Positions 9,589-17,043 of a DNA stretch of 64,000 nt are shown piece after piece (position 1 is the stretch's first letter; every line of letters starts with the position of its first letter). The position numbers and the translations under genes were made by a program. The notes under the pieces were generated by a model, which saw only the letters and a list, made by a program, of their open reading frames with translations, did no database searches and was not told where the DNA came from. Origin of the DNA: CAZYME01 sp964648115 (lineage in GTDB: Bacteria > Pseudomonadota > Gammaproteobacteria > Legionellales > Legionellaceae); contig CAZYME010000002.1 of NCBI GenBank assembly GCA_964648115.1, forward strand, positions 84,249 to 148,248, given 5' to 3'.

Positions 9589-10245
9589 ATGATGACTAAA
9601 AACGAACTATTTTATAAATTAATGTTAGTCACCAATCGACAACAAACTCCCATAGACGATTACCTGGAATTTATTAAAACCTGCGCTAAAGCAGGTGTCA
9701 CATCAGTACAATTGCGCGAAAAGAACCAAACACCCGAGGCACTCTTAGAGTTTGGAGAAAAGCTCAAACATATTCTCGACCCCTTGCAAATTCCGCTAAT
9801 TGTTAATGACAATATCGAGCTCGCACTAAAACTAAATGCTAGTGGGGTTCATTTAGGTCAAACAGATGGCGACCCTGAGGGGGCAAGAGCATTATTAGGG
9901 CCCAATAAAATTATTGGCGTATCCATTGATACAGAAGAAAATTTAATCCAAGCAAATCAATTACCAATTGATTACGTCGGTATCGGTGCAATTTACCCCA
10001 CAGCCAATAAGCATAATGTTGCGACCATTTGGGGCACACAAGGGTTGAGCCAATTATCCTCAAGCTCCAAACACCCCATAATAGGCATTGGCGGAATCAA
10101 CGAAAGTAATGCTGCTGAGGTTTTATCATCCGGGGCATGTGGGATTGCCGTAATTGGAGCCTTACACGATGCAGAATATCCAACGCTTACAACGCAAAAC
10201 TTACGACATATTATAGAGAACAGAGGTACACACCATGTTGCATGA
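9589..10245 (+). CDS. thiE: Thiamine-phosphate synthase
   Basis: 218 residues, normal ThiE length. It couples HMP-PP with hydroxyethylthiazole phosphate to give thiamine phosphate. A TIM-barrel is indicated by VQLREKN (about 41), LIVNDNIELAL (about 78), GVHLGQTD, YVGIGAIYPTANK (about 126, the pyrophosphate-loop region, usually GPIFPTxTK) and IGIGGI. It overlaps thiM by 11 bases. With thiM, thiD and tenA in the same window this gives a complete salvage branch from HMP and thiazole. Confidence 0.92.
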   Translation: MMTKNELFYKLMLVTNRQQTPIDDYLEFIKTCAKAGVTSVQLREKNQTPEALLEFGEKLKHILDPLQIPLIVNDNIELALKLNASGVHLGQTDGDPEGARALLGPNKIIGVSIDTEENLIQANQLPIDYVGIGAIYPTANKHNVATIWGTQGLSQLSSSSKHPIIGIGGINESNAAEVLSSGACGIAVIGALHDAEYPTLTTQNLRHIIENRGTHHVA

Positions 10246-11020
10246 TTTAGAAAAAGCCCTAACCCAATTACGTCAAATAAAACCTTTAGTATTGTGTCTA
10301 ACCAACCACGTCACCATGGACTTTATGGCCAATTGTTTATTGAGCCTTGGAGCCGCACCCATCATGACGCAGGACGAAAGAGAATTAGACGAATTAGTGC
10401 AAATTTGTCATGTGGTAAATTTGAATATAGGCACGCTTGATACAGCATTTATAGAACGTGCCAACCTTGTTACAGCATTGGCGCAAAAATACAATAAACC
10501 TATTATTCTTGATCCAGTTGGCGCAGGCGCCACGCAAGTTCGAACTAGCTCCTCCCGTTCACTGATGGCTTCAGCATCTATCATCAGAGGCAATGCCAGT
10601 GAAATTTTGGCGCTTTTTGATAACGTTAATAAAACCTTAGGCGTAGAAGCAACGCACCAAGTCAGCGATGCTACGCACAGTGCCATCATGTTGGCTAGAG
10701 AGCATCAATGCACAGTGGTTGTCAGTGGGGAACGCGATTTTATAACCGACGGACGGCAGGAAGAACACCTAGGCTTCGGCTCTCCTTTAATGTCATTAGT
10801 CACCGGTATGGGATGTACATTAACAGCAGTTATTGCCGCCTTCAAAGCGGTTATTACTGATGCGCATGAAGCTGCCCGTTTAGCTACGGCTTACTATAGT
10901 TTATGCGGCAGTTTAGCGGCTAGTAAAACTGAAAAGCCTGGCTCTTTTCGCACACTTTTTATCGACGAATTGTTTGCAGCGGATTTTGTAGCGATGAGGA
11001 GCCTTGTGCATGTGGCATAA
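10235..11020 (+). CDS. thiM: Hydroxyethylthiazole kinase
   Basis: 261 residues. It phosphorylates 4-methyl-5-hydroxyethylthiazole for ThiE. A ribokinase-like fold is supported by the N-terminal thiazole site CLTNHVTMDFMANC and GAAPIM, LDPVGAGATQVR in the middle, and VTGMGCTLTAVIAAF near 190-204, whose Cys lies where ThiM has its catalytic cysteine. It overlaps both neighbours, so translational coupling is likely. No TPP riboswitch is visible upstream of this operon, unlike tenA. Confidence 0.92.
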   Translation: MLHDLEKALTQLRQIKPLVLCLTNHVTMDFMANCLLSLGAAPIMTQDERELDELVQICHVVNLNIGTLDTAFIERANLVTALAQKYNKPIILDPVGAGATQVRTSSSRSLMASASIIRGNASEILALFDNVNKTLGVEATHQVSDATHSAIMLAREHQCTVVVSGERDFITDGRQEEHLGFGSPLMSLVTGMGCTLTAVIAAFKAVITDAHEAARLATAYYSLCGSLAASKTEKPGSFRTLFIDELFAADFVAMRSLVHVA

Positions 11021-11804
11021 ATGCTTATCGATTGCCGGATTTGATGGTTCAGGAGGCGCAGGCATACAGGCTGACCTTAAAACATTTTCAGCATTGGGAT
11101 GTTACGGCATGACTGTGCTAACTGCCCTTCCTGTACAGAATACCATGGGGGTTCAGAGCTGCTATGAGATTCCATTGGAGGCTATTCAAGCGCAATTGGA
11201 AGCAATTTTCGATGACATTATTCCCGACAGCATCAAAATTGGCATGTTGTTCAATAGCGAAATCGTTACATTAGTTGCTGATTTTTTAAAAGAGCGGGCT
11301 TTAAATATTCCGATTGTCCTTGACCCCGTAATGGTCGCTAAAAGCGGCGATAATTTATTACTGCCTGAAGCAGTGGTTGCTCTCAAAAAATACTTGCTCC
11401 CTTTAGCAACTATCATTACCCCAAATTTGCCCGAAGCAGAAACATTAATCGGGACCACTATGGAAATGCAGGCTCTTGCAAAGCAGCTGCTAAATCTTGG
11501 CTCCCAGGCTATTTTGCTCAAGGGAGGGCACCAAAGTGGGAAGGATTCAAATGATCTATACATGGATCACACTGGGCAAGAAATCTGGCTTTCAAGCCCG
11601 CGTATCAATAGTAAAAACACCCACGGGACAGGCTGCACCTTGTCAGCAGCAATCGCTGCTTACCTTGCACAGGGACAACCGCTTATAGAAGCATGTCGCC
11701 TAGCAAAAAACTATTTATCTGAGGCGCTAAAAGCTGCTCAATATTCATCCGTGGGGCATGGCCACGGCCCTGTCCATCACTTTTATGACATCTGGTCAAA
11801 GTGA
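11010..11804 (+). CDS. thiD: Hydroxymethylpyrimidine/phosphomethylpyrimidine kinase
   Basis: 264 residues. It performs two successive phosphorylations of HMP to HMP-PP, the pyrimidine substrate of ThiE. Seen: IAGFDGSGGAGIQADLKTF at the N terminus, PVMVAKSG, ITPNLPEAE, and the anion-hole/catalytic motif THGTGCTLSAAIAAYL. I chose the ATG at 11010, which has AGGAG eight bases upstream, over the TTG at 11004. It overlaps thiM by 11 bases and its stop overlaps the next start (GTGA). Confidence 0.92.
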   Translation: MWHKCLSIAGFDGSGGAGIQADLKTFSALGCYGMTVLTALPVQNTMGVQSCYEIPLEAIQAQLEAIFDDIIPDSIKIGMLFNSEIVTLVADFLKERALNIPIVLDPVMVAKSGDNLLLPEAVVALKKYLLPLATIITPNLPEAETLIGTTMEMQALAKQLLNLGSQAILLKGGHQSGKDSNDLYMDHTGQEIWLSSPRINSKNTHGTGCTLSAAIAAYLAQGQPLIEACRLAKNYLSEALKAAQYSSVGHGHGPVHHFYDIWSK

Positions 11805-12724
11805 GCGTGATGATACCCGATTCTAAATGGCATATCGCTGGCATTGGCGCGATGGGGACTTTAGTAGCAAGTAGCTTTGAAGAACAATCCGTTCATTTGA
11901 TTTTGAAAGATGAGCGCCAATTAGCAGCCTATCAAGACGCTCAATTAACCGTCACCACAGATACGGGCACCCATACCTCTCGCCCAAAGGCTATCAATAT
12001 AGAGAATATAGGTAATGAAGTTATACACACCCTAATTTGTTGTGTAAAAGCATACGATGTTACTCAGCTCTTAATGCGTTTAAAACCCAATTTAACTACA
12101 AATAGCATTATCATTTTGATGCACAATGGCTTAGGTGTTTTAGATGAAATTATGACTCAATTGCCCCAATCGCGCATTATTTTTGGAATTAGTACGCTAG
12201 GCGCCTATCTTGAAAAACCCTTTTCTGTTCGAGCCTTCTTACAAGGGAACATTTATTTGGGTAGCCTAATGGGGCAATTTACATCAGATGAAATTAATAC
12301 GATTCGCAGTACTTTCCAAGCAACTGACCTCCCCTACGCATGGGATGAAAATATTCACAGCAGGATGTGGGAAAAATTCGCTATTAACTGCAGCATCAAT
12401 CTATTGACCGCATTGTATACCTGTAAAAATGGTGATTTACGTTTTCATGATGAAGCATTAACAAAAATCACTCATGAAGTTGCTCAGGTAGTAAGTGCAT
12501 ATGGTTTCTATATCACTCCAGCTGAGTTACTTGTACGGGTGACAAATGTCCTTACCATCACTGCAGATAATTATTCTTCTATGTACAAAGATGTACAAAA
12601 TAAAAAACCGACAGAATTATATTATCTGAATGAATATCTGCTTAAGCTCGCTCAACAAAAAAATATAGCAACGCCTTTTAATGCTGAGCTGTTAAAACAA
12701 TTTCACCATCACTCCGAGCCGTGA
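11801..12724 (+). CDS. 2-dehydropantoate 2-reductase family protein (PanE/ApbA-like)
   Basis: 307 residues. NADPH-dependent ketopantoate reductase family, pantothenate pathway. The Rossmann motif is IAGIGAMGTLVA at the N terminus, MHNGLGVLDE near 106, and the catalytic Lys/Asn are in WEKFAINCSINLLTA near 185-199. Identity is fairly diverged, so a related 2-keto acid could be the substrate. GTG at 11801 overlaps the thiD stop; an ATG at 11810 is an alternative. ApbA was originally linked to thiamine synthesis in Salmonella, so its place at the end of a thi operon makes sense. The last codons and stop lie in the first bases of repeat R1. Confidence 0.82.
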   Translation: MSVMIPDSKWHIAGIGAMGTLVASSFEEQSVHLILKDERQLAAYQDAQLTVTTDTGTHTSRPKAINIENIGNEVIHTLICCVKAYDVTQLLMRLKPNLTTNSIIILMHNGLGVLDEIMTQLPQSRIIFGISTLGAYLEKPFSVRAFLQGNIYLGSLMGQFTSDEINTIRSTFQATDLPYAWDENIHSRMWEKFAINCSINLLTALYTCKNGDLRFHDEALTKITHEVAQVVSAYGFYITPAELLVRVTNVLTITADNYSSMYKDVQNKKPTELYYLNEYLLKLAQQKNIATPFNAELLKQFHHHSEP

Positions 12725-12803
12725 CCGGAAGGGAGCAGAGCAGTTGGCCTAACACTGATGCACTAGCAACTGCTCCGCTCCCTTACGGTCGCGGCTAGGA
12801 TTC
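12713..12803. repeat. Palindromic repeat, family R1 (copy b)
   Basis: Second copy of the element at 1589-1682, with the same arms (TCCGAGCC, GACCGKAAGGGAGC, mirrored by CTCCCTTACGGTCGCGGCT) and the same centre (CTGATGCACTAGCAACTG). It starts inside the last codons of the panE-like gene, whose stop codon it provides. Confidence 0.88.
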
Positions 12804-12821
12804 CTAGGTTGGCGCCCATGT

Positions 12822-13307
12822 TCAGGATGACATACACCAGAGTTTTTTGTTATTTATAACTCCAATATGAATACTGATACGATCAGTACCCTGGTATTGC
12901 TCGAAATCCGTAGTATAAATTCTTTTATACTCCGTATTCTCTGCAAAATATTCCCACACTTTTTTCCAGGTATCGACTACGGTTTGAGGCATTTTTCCTT
13001 GACCCTTAAAAACCAAATAATCCCCTGCTTGAACATGGATTGTATTCAAAGTTGGTACTGATACCTCAGGCTCTACCATCACCCCTGCAGTCACAGAATA
13101 AAATCCTGTTGCATCTGAATCATAATCTGAATACACACCAAAAATAGAATCTTTTTGTAGCCGGTTAGGGACCGTATCAGCAATTCCTTCTGAAACAAAT
13201 TGCCCCCAAAGTTGGGGCAATTTGGCTGTTTCAGGATTGAATTCGGCGCTATTGATGGTGCGAACGTTAAGACCCACCACTGTAAATTCATCTAGGTGTA
13301 CTAGCAT
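12822..13307 (-). CDS. GyrI-like / Cass2-type effector-binding domain protein
   Basis: 161 residues made of a single GyrI-like small-molecule-binding domain, resembling the stand-alone Cass2 proteins that bind cationic drugs. Seen: FTVVGLNVRT, LPQLWGQFV, IFGVYSDYDSDATGFYSVTAGV, DYLVFKGQGKMP and a C-terminal YTTDFEQY. It has no DNA-binding domain. The start codon shares a base with the stop of the VOC gene (TAATG), and both follow a YafY-type regulator. A small sensing or detoxification operon is plausible; the ligand is unknown. Confidence 0.8.
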   Translation of the reverse strand: MLVHLDEFTVVGLNVRTINSAEFNPETAKLPQLWGQFVSEGIADTVPNRLQKDSIFGVYSDYDSDATGFYSVTAGVMVEPEVSVPTLNTIHVQAGDYLVFKGQGKMPQTVVDTWKKVWEYFAENTEYKRIYTTDFEQYQGTDRISIHIGVINNKKLWCMSS

Positions 13308-13687
13308 TAATTGTGCTCCTTATTAGCTGGTACGTAAACGCGTAATCGATGACCATCTGGATCCAGCGCAACAAAAGTAAGGCCAAAATCCATCGCTGTT
13401 GGGCGTTGAAGGATAGGCAGCCCCTGTTTTTTCCATGTAGCATACATCGTATGAAGTTCGTCCTCGCTTTCCGCTTTAAAACATAACTCCGTGCCACCCC
13501 CTGATATTGTAGCCGAAGGTTCTACCGTATGTTTAGACCACAGACCAAACATAAGGCCTGACTCCAAAGCAAATAAGGCAAATGTGGGTTCAAGTTCTAA
13601 TGGCTTTAGAGTTAATAAGTTAGAATAGAACTCTGCACTAGCCACAGGGTTGTCCACATAAAGAATGATAAAGTTTGGGTGTAGCAT
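13307..13687 (-). CDS. VOC (glyoxalase/bleomycin-resistance-like) protein
   Basis: 126 residues. VOC-fold protein: begins NFIILYVDNPVASAEFYSNLL and has LCFKAESEDELHTMY mid-way and TFVALDPDGHRLRVYVPA at the end, the usual beta-alpha-beta-beta-beta repeat pattern. Members include dioxygenases, glyoxalases and drug-binding immunity proteins; nothing here fixes the substrate. Middle gene of a three-gene operon. Confidence 0.85.
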   Translation of the reverse strand: MLHPNFIILYVDNPVASAEFYSNLLTLKPLELEPTFALFALESGLMFGLWSKHTVEPSATISGGGTELCFKAESEDELHTMYATWKKQGLPILQRPTAMDFGLTFVALDPDGHRLRVYVPANKEHN

Positions 13688-13760
13688 TTTAATTCTCCGA
13701 AATAGTTGGAAGAATCGTTAGTATGAATGCTCTTACTGACAGATTTTGTCAGTAGGAAAT

Positions 13761-14453
13761 CTACTGCGGTGGAATGTCGTTCATTTCTCGCCATTTTTTT
13801 AATAGTGCTTGACGGCGCTGGGGGTAACGTACTGCTAGGGGAACTAATTTTAAGATTCTATCCATTCGGAAATGGCGGAAGTCTTGACGTAGTTCACACC
13901 AAGCAATAACCATGCGCGCCCTATCGAAAAAACCTAGTGCGAAAGGCCAGATAGTGCGCTGTGTTTCATTATCTTGGGCATCAACATACGTCATGAGAAG
14001 CTTGTGTTCTGAGCGAATCGCTTTTCGAATCATGAGCAACTCCTCATCACTCGCAACGATGAGCTCACCAGGGCCAATTAGAAGCCCTGATGCATCGAGC
14101 TCATGGCGCAGATCACTTGGCAATACTGCGGCAATTTTAGCCAATGCATTGCTTGCGGCAACTTTTAATTTACTGTCTCCACCACGTTCAGCAACCCATC
14201 GTGAACCAAAGACTAATGCTTCTATTTCTTCTTCTGAGAACATCAATGGTGGCAACATAAAACCGGGATGTAATATATATCCAAGCCCTGCTTCGCCGTC
14301 GATCTGAGCGCCTTGTGCTTGTAGAGTTGCAATATCGCGGTAGAGAGTTCGTAGGCTAATACCGAGTTCGGACGCAAGTGTTGCACCACTCACGGGGTAA
14401 CGGTGTTTGCGTAAGATTTGCATTAAATCAAATAAACGTTCCGTGCGAGACAT
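13761..14453 (-). CDS. YafY-type HTH/WYL transcriptional regulator
   Basis: 230 residues from the ATG at 14453 (MSRTERLFDL), preceded by AGGA. The frame is open further upstream, but those codons come from an R2 repeat palindrome, so I reject the longer start. An HTH_11 domain covers about 5-60 (ATLASELGISLRTLYRDI). A WYL domain follows at about 135-215 and ends DFRHFRMDRIL, but reads IWPFALGFFDRARMVIAWC where the WYL triad usually sits. It is followed 73 bases later by the VOC gene, whose expression it probably controls. Confidence 0.88.
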   Translation of the reverse strand: MSRTERLFDLMQILRKHRYPVSGATLASELGISLRTLYRDIATLQAQGAQIDGEAGLGYILHPGFMLPPLMFSEEEIEALVFGSRWVAERGGDSKLKVAASNALAKIAAVLPSDLRHELDASGLLIGPGELIVASDEELLMIRKAIRSEHKLLMTYVDAQDNETQRTIWPFALGFFDRARMVIAWCELRQDFRHFRMDRILKLVPLAVRYPQRRQALLKKWREMNDIPPQ

Positions 14454-14473
14454 TTGTAAGTCCTGATAATACT

Positions 14474-14514
14474 GTGGCACTTCGTGCGCTTGTTGGGCCA
14501 TGGGCCCAACCTAC
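14474..14514. repeat. Family R2 repeat with GTGGCACTTCGTGCG arm
   Basis: GTGGCACTTCGTGCG followed by a palindrome with arms TTGTTGGGCC and GGGCCCAACC. The same left arm occurs in the full hairpin at 26601-26654 and as a fragment at 55398-55415. It places an in-frame ATG upstream of the YafY-type gene. Confidence 0.85.
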
Positions 14515-14567
14515 ATTTAATTATTCAGTATATGCATTTCTTGACAGATTAAAAACGGGTCGATAGA

Positions 14568-14662
14568 CTCGCTCGAGATCCACCAGGGGTGCTTGGTTTT
14601 AAAACCGGGCTGAGAAAGACCCTTTAACCTGCTCTGGGTAATGCCTGCGGAGGGAGAGTGAG
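14568..14662 (+). promoter_or_regulatory. TPP riboswitch upstream of tenA
   Basis: Conserved thi-box elements occur in order: GGGGTGC (14586-14592), GGCTGAGA (14608-14615), ACCC, then ACCTG, GGGTAATGCC and GCGGAGGGAG (14627-14655). An outer stem can form between CTCGCTC (14568-14574) and GAGTGAG (14656-14662), with a bulge; a shorter CAC/GTG closing stem is also possible. It binds thiamine pyrophosphate and should lower tenA expression when TPP is plentiful. Confidence 0.93.
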
Positions 14663-14693
14663 ACGAGCTTGCCTATTCTTTTTTTGCTCGTTG

Positions 14694-14725
14694 CTTTCCT
14701 AATCATTTTTTTAAAAGGAGGAAAG
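14694..14725 (+). promoter_or_regulatory. Shine-Dalgarno-sequestering hairpin of the TPP riboswitch
   Basis: CTTTCCT at 14694-14700 is perfectly complementary to AGGAAAG at 14719-14725, which overlaps the tenA ribosome-binding site AAGGAGG (14715-14721). Just upstream CGAGC (14664-14668) can pair with GCTCG (14686-14690). This fits an expression platform acting on translation start rather than on termination. Confidence 0.6.
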
Positions 14726-14727
14726 TA

Positions 14728-15414
14728 ATGTTTGAGCGCATGTTAACCGAAAATAAATCCACTATTGATGCATACTGCCAACACCCGTTTAATCAACAGC
14801 TCTATGACGGAAGTTTACCTAGAGAAACTTTCACGTGGTTTTTGCAGCAAGATGCAATATATTTGCGGACGTATGCCAAAGTGATGCAAATAATTTCCGA
14901 GCGACTAGAGCCTGAGGATATCGAGCTTGCGGCAATATTTAGGCGTTTTCAGATTGAAACTGTCCAAGCAGAATTAGACATCAACAAAGCATACCTGAAA
15001 AAACCCTCTACGCCTTTTTTCTCCCATTCTGGAAAAGTAGCTCCTGTAATTGCTAGCTATATCCAACACCTTACTACTATGGCAAATAGTGGAACAATTG
15101 TTGAGGCAATAACAGCCTGCTATCCCTGCTTTTTACTGTATTTTAAGCTAGGGGAGCAGAACAAAGGGCTTTACCCAAAGAATGATTATAGCGATTGGAC
15201 AGTATTTTATTCTGATCCTACATTTATCCAATCTACAGAATTGATCACTGCCGCTCTAAAGAAACATACTGACAATATTACCTGCCCTATTTTACAGCAG
15301 CGCATCATTGACACGTTTTCTACCTCGGCTAAATTTGAGGTTGAGTTTTGTGATGCAGCATACGCTACAATTACACCGGCACATACTCCAGGATGGACGT
15401 GCGCGATACTTTAA
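14728..15414 (+). CDS. tenA: TenA family aminopyrimidine aminohydrolase / thiaminase II
   Basis: 228 residues, all-helical TenA fold. It salvages HMP from thiamine breakdown products by hydrolysing the amino group of formylaminopyrimidine derivatives. Seen: HPFNQQLYDGSLP near the N terminus, FLQQDAIYLRTYAKV (about 38-52), ITACYPCFLLYFKLGE (about 130-145, with the catalytic Cys in ACYPC) and FEVEFCDAAY near the C terminus, which holds the conserved Glu. It sits alone behind a TPP riboswitch and the strong ribosome-binding site AAGGAGG. Confidence 0.9.
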   Translation: MFERMLTENKSTIDAYCQHPFNQQLYDGSLPRETFTWFLQQDAIYLRTYAKVMQIISERLEPEDIELAAIFRRFQIETVQAELDINKAYLKKPSTPFFSHSGKVAPVIASYIQHLTTMANSGTIVEAITACYPCFLLYFKLGEQNKGLYPKNDYSDWTVFYSDPTFIQSTELITAALKKHTDNITCPILQQRIIDTFSTSAKFEVEFCDAAYATITPAHTPGWTCAIL

Positions 15415-15428
15415 GACCAATTTAGGGC

Positions 15429-15513
15429 TGTAGCCTGGATGGAGCGCTGCGTAATCCGGGATTTCTGGTGCCTCAATCTCCCGGATTGCGGCTTCGCCTC
15501 CATCCAGGCTACA
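15429..15513. repeat. Family R4 repeat (TGTAGCCTGGATGG arms)
   Basis: Imperfect palindrome: TGTAGCCTGGATGGAGCG on the left and CATCCAGGCTACA on the right, with an inner CCGGGATT/TCCCGGATT pair. Related copies lie at 38901-38983 and, shortened, at 20006-20040. Confidence 0.85.
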
Positions 15514-15548
15514 AATGCTTACAAATCCCCACAAAATTGTACAAACCC

Positions 15549-15634
15549 TGTCATCCCCGCGCAGGCGGTGATCCATTTCTCCAATAGATACTATCCCGCA
15601 CCAGGGATGGATTCCCGCCTGCGCAGGAATGACA
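15549..15634. repeat. Family R3 repeat (TGTCATCCCCGCG arms)
   Basis: TGTCATCCCCGCGCAGGCGG ... CCCGCCTGCGCAGGAATGACA, an 86-base imperfect palindrome. Copies or half copies lie at 31243-31274 and 59339-59422. Confidence 0.88.
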
Positions 15635-15712
15635 AAGTCTAAACCTGTTGTTTAAATCAATCATATCTAACATACTATTGCCACCCAAAATCCAAAGGCT
15701 AACAAAGTAGAA

Positions 15713-16363
15713 ATGGAACACTTACAATACTTTTTGAATTTGATATTACATCTAGACAATTATTTACTTCCTTTTATAGCTGACCATGGTGTCTGGACTT
15801 ATTTAGTTGTGTTTCTGGTAATTTTTTGCGAAACCGGGCTTGTAATCACTCCATTTCTCCCTGGAGACGCTTTGCTTTTTACTTTAGGAAGCATTGCAGC
15901 TCAATCAGACCATCCCCTCAATATACTAGTGCTATTGCCACTGCTGATTATTGCTTCGATATTAGGAAATCAAACAAACTACTCCATAGGGCGTGCTATA
16001 GGGCCTAAAATATTTTCCGTTAACCGCTCTCGTTTTATTAATAAGAAACACCTTACTGAGGCGCATCAATTTTATGAAAAGCACGGTGGGAAAACGATTG
16101 TATTAGCACGGTTCATTCCGGTTATTCGTACATTTGCCCCATTTGTTGCCGGGGTAAGCTATATGGATTTTAAACAATTTAATTATTACAACATTGGTAG
16201 CGCTATTCTCTGGATAGGGTCTTTGCTTAGCATGGGATATTTTTTAGGTTCACTTCCTCTTGTTAAAGAGAATTTTACTATCGTTATTTACGGTATTATT
16301 TTCGTTTCCATACTACCCTTGATCTTTACGTTCCTTTATCAAAAGATAAAACCTAATGCGTAA
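15713..16363 (+). CDS. DedA family inner-membrane protein
   Basis: 216 residues with several membrane segments. DedA/SNARE-associated proteins are polytopic and linked to lipid carrier (undecaprenyl phosphate) recycling or membrane-potential homeostasis. The family signature FLPGDALLFTLGS is near 48-60 and GKTIVLARFIPVIRTFAPFVAG near 124-145 (family ARF.P.xR). The C-terminal helices are intact. It is a single gene, with two inverted repeats upstream and no clear partner. Confidence 0.9.
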   Translation: MEHLQYFLNLILHLDNYLLPFIADHGVWTYLVVFLVIFCETGLVITPFLPGDALLFTLGSIAAQSDHPLNILVLLPLLIIASILGNQTNYSIGRAIGPKIFSVNRSRFINKKHLTEAHQFYEKHGGKTIVLARFIPVIRTFAPFVAGVSYMDFKQFNYYNIGSAILWIGSLLSMGYFLGSLPLVKENFTIVIYGIIFVSILPLIFTFLYQKIKPNA

Positions 16364-16518
16364 GTGATCAGGCTTTGCCCACCCTTAATCTGTGATCAGC
16401 ACTATGTTTTCAGTTTGACAATTCATAACCATCGACCCATAATCGATCGCCTACTAATGTGTTTTTCAAAACATAGTAGGTTGGGTATTTGTTAATAACT
16501 ATACAGAGGGAACTATAA

Positions 16519-16992
16519 ATGAATAAAAATTACTCTTTTAGATCACTGTTAGTGCTTTCAGGCTTTGTCTTATCGTCAATAGCCATGGCAAATCCAATTG
16601 GCTCACCAGTTCATATTATCGCAAACCCTGTTGGTTTACCTTCTGACATTGTTTGTCCTAATACGCAAGGAACATCCAATGTAATAACCAACTTTGGTAA
16701 TTATATTGCAGGTTATGGTACAGAATTTATGTTCTCCAACAGCCTTCCTATATATTTCAGATCAGGTTTACTAGCAGCTGGAACTCCTCGTAAATTAGCA
16801 GGTTATTTCAATGAATCAACAGATTATGATTCTACGACAGGAAAGGTAAGCTGTAATTATGTAAGTAATAACCTAGGCGAACCCGCTTTCTCTGTAGACT
16901 ATTTATTGACCAATGGCCAAGGAGGAGTAGTAGTAGCGCAATCTAATAATTCAATTAGTCTTTTGTTCCAAGTTGGTGTTAAAAAAGGTTAA
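16519..16992 (+). CDS. Small secreted protein, function unknown
   Basis: 157 residues with a clear signal peptide (LLVLSGFVLSSIAMA followed by NPIG). The mature part of about 130 residues contains two cysteines (in DIVCPNT and VSCNYV) that could form a disulfide, and is rich in Gly/Asn/Ser, suggesting a beta-rich periplasmic or surface protein. I recognise no family. GAGGGA precedes the start, and a strong hairpin follows the stop. Confidence 0.7.
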   Translation: MNKNYSFRSLLVLSGFVLSSIAMANPIGSPVHIIANPVGLPSDIVCPNTQGTSNVITNFGNYIAGYGTEFMFSNSLPIYFRSGLLAAGTPRKLAGYFNESTDYDSTTGKVSCNYVSNNLGEPAFSVDYLLTNGQGGVVVAQSNNSISLLFQVGVKKG

Positions 16993-17008
16993 ACAGAAAT
17001 CTCCTTAA

Positions 17009-17034
17009 AGAGCAGCTCGCATAAGAGCTGCTCT
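17009..17034. terminator. Hairpin between convergent genes
   Basis: Perfect 10-bp stem AGAGCAGCTC / GAGCTGCTCT with loop GCATAA. It lies in the 51-base gap between two convergent genes, so it is likely to act as a terminator in both directions although the flanking T-runs are weak. Confidence 0.7.
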
Positions 17035-17043
17035 CCTGCAAAA

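Noticed and set aside
14454..14501. Longer start for the YafY-type regulator
   Set aside because: The extra residues are partly encoded by an R2 repeat; the ATG at 14453 gives the normal family N terminus.
14541..14569. TTGACA - 17 bases - TAGACT as the tenA promoter
   Set aside because: The spacing is good, but transcription would then start inside the 5' strand of the proposed riboswitch outer stem; either the stem is shorter or the promoter lies elsewhere, so I did not list it.
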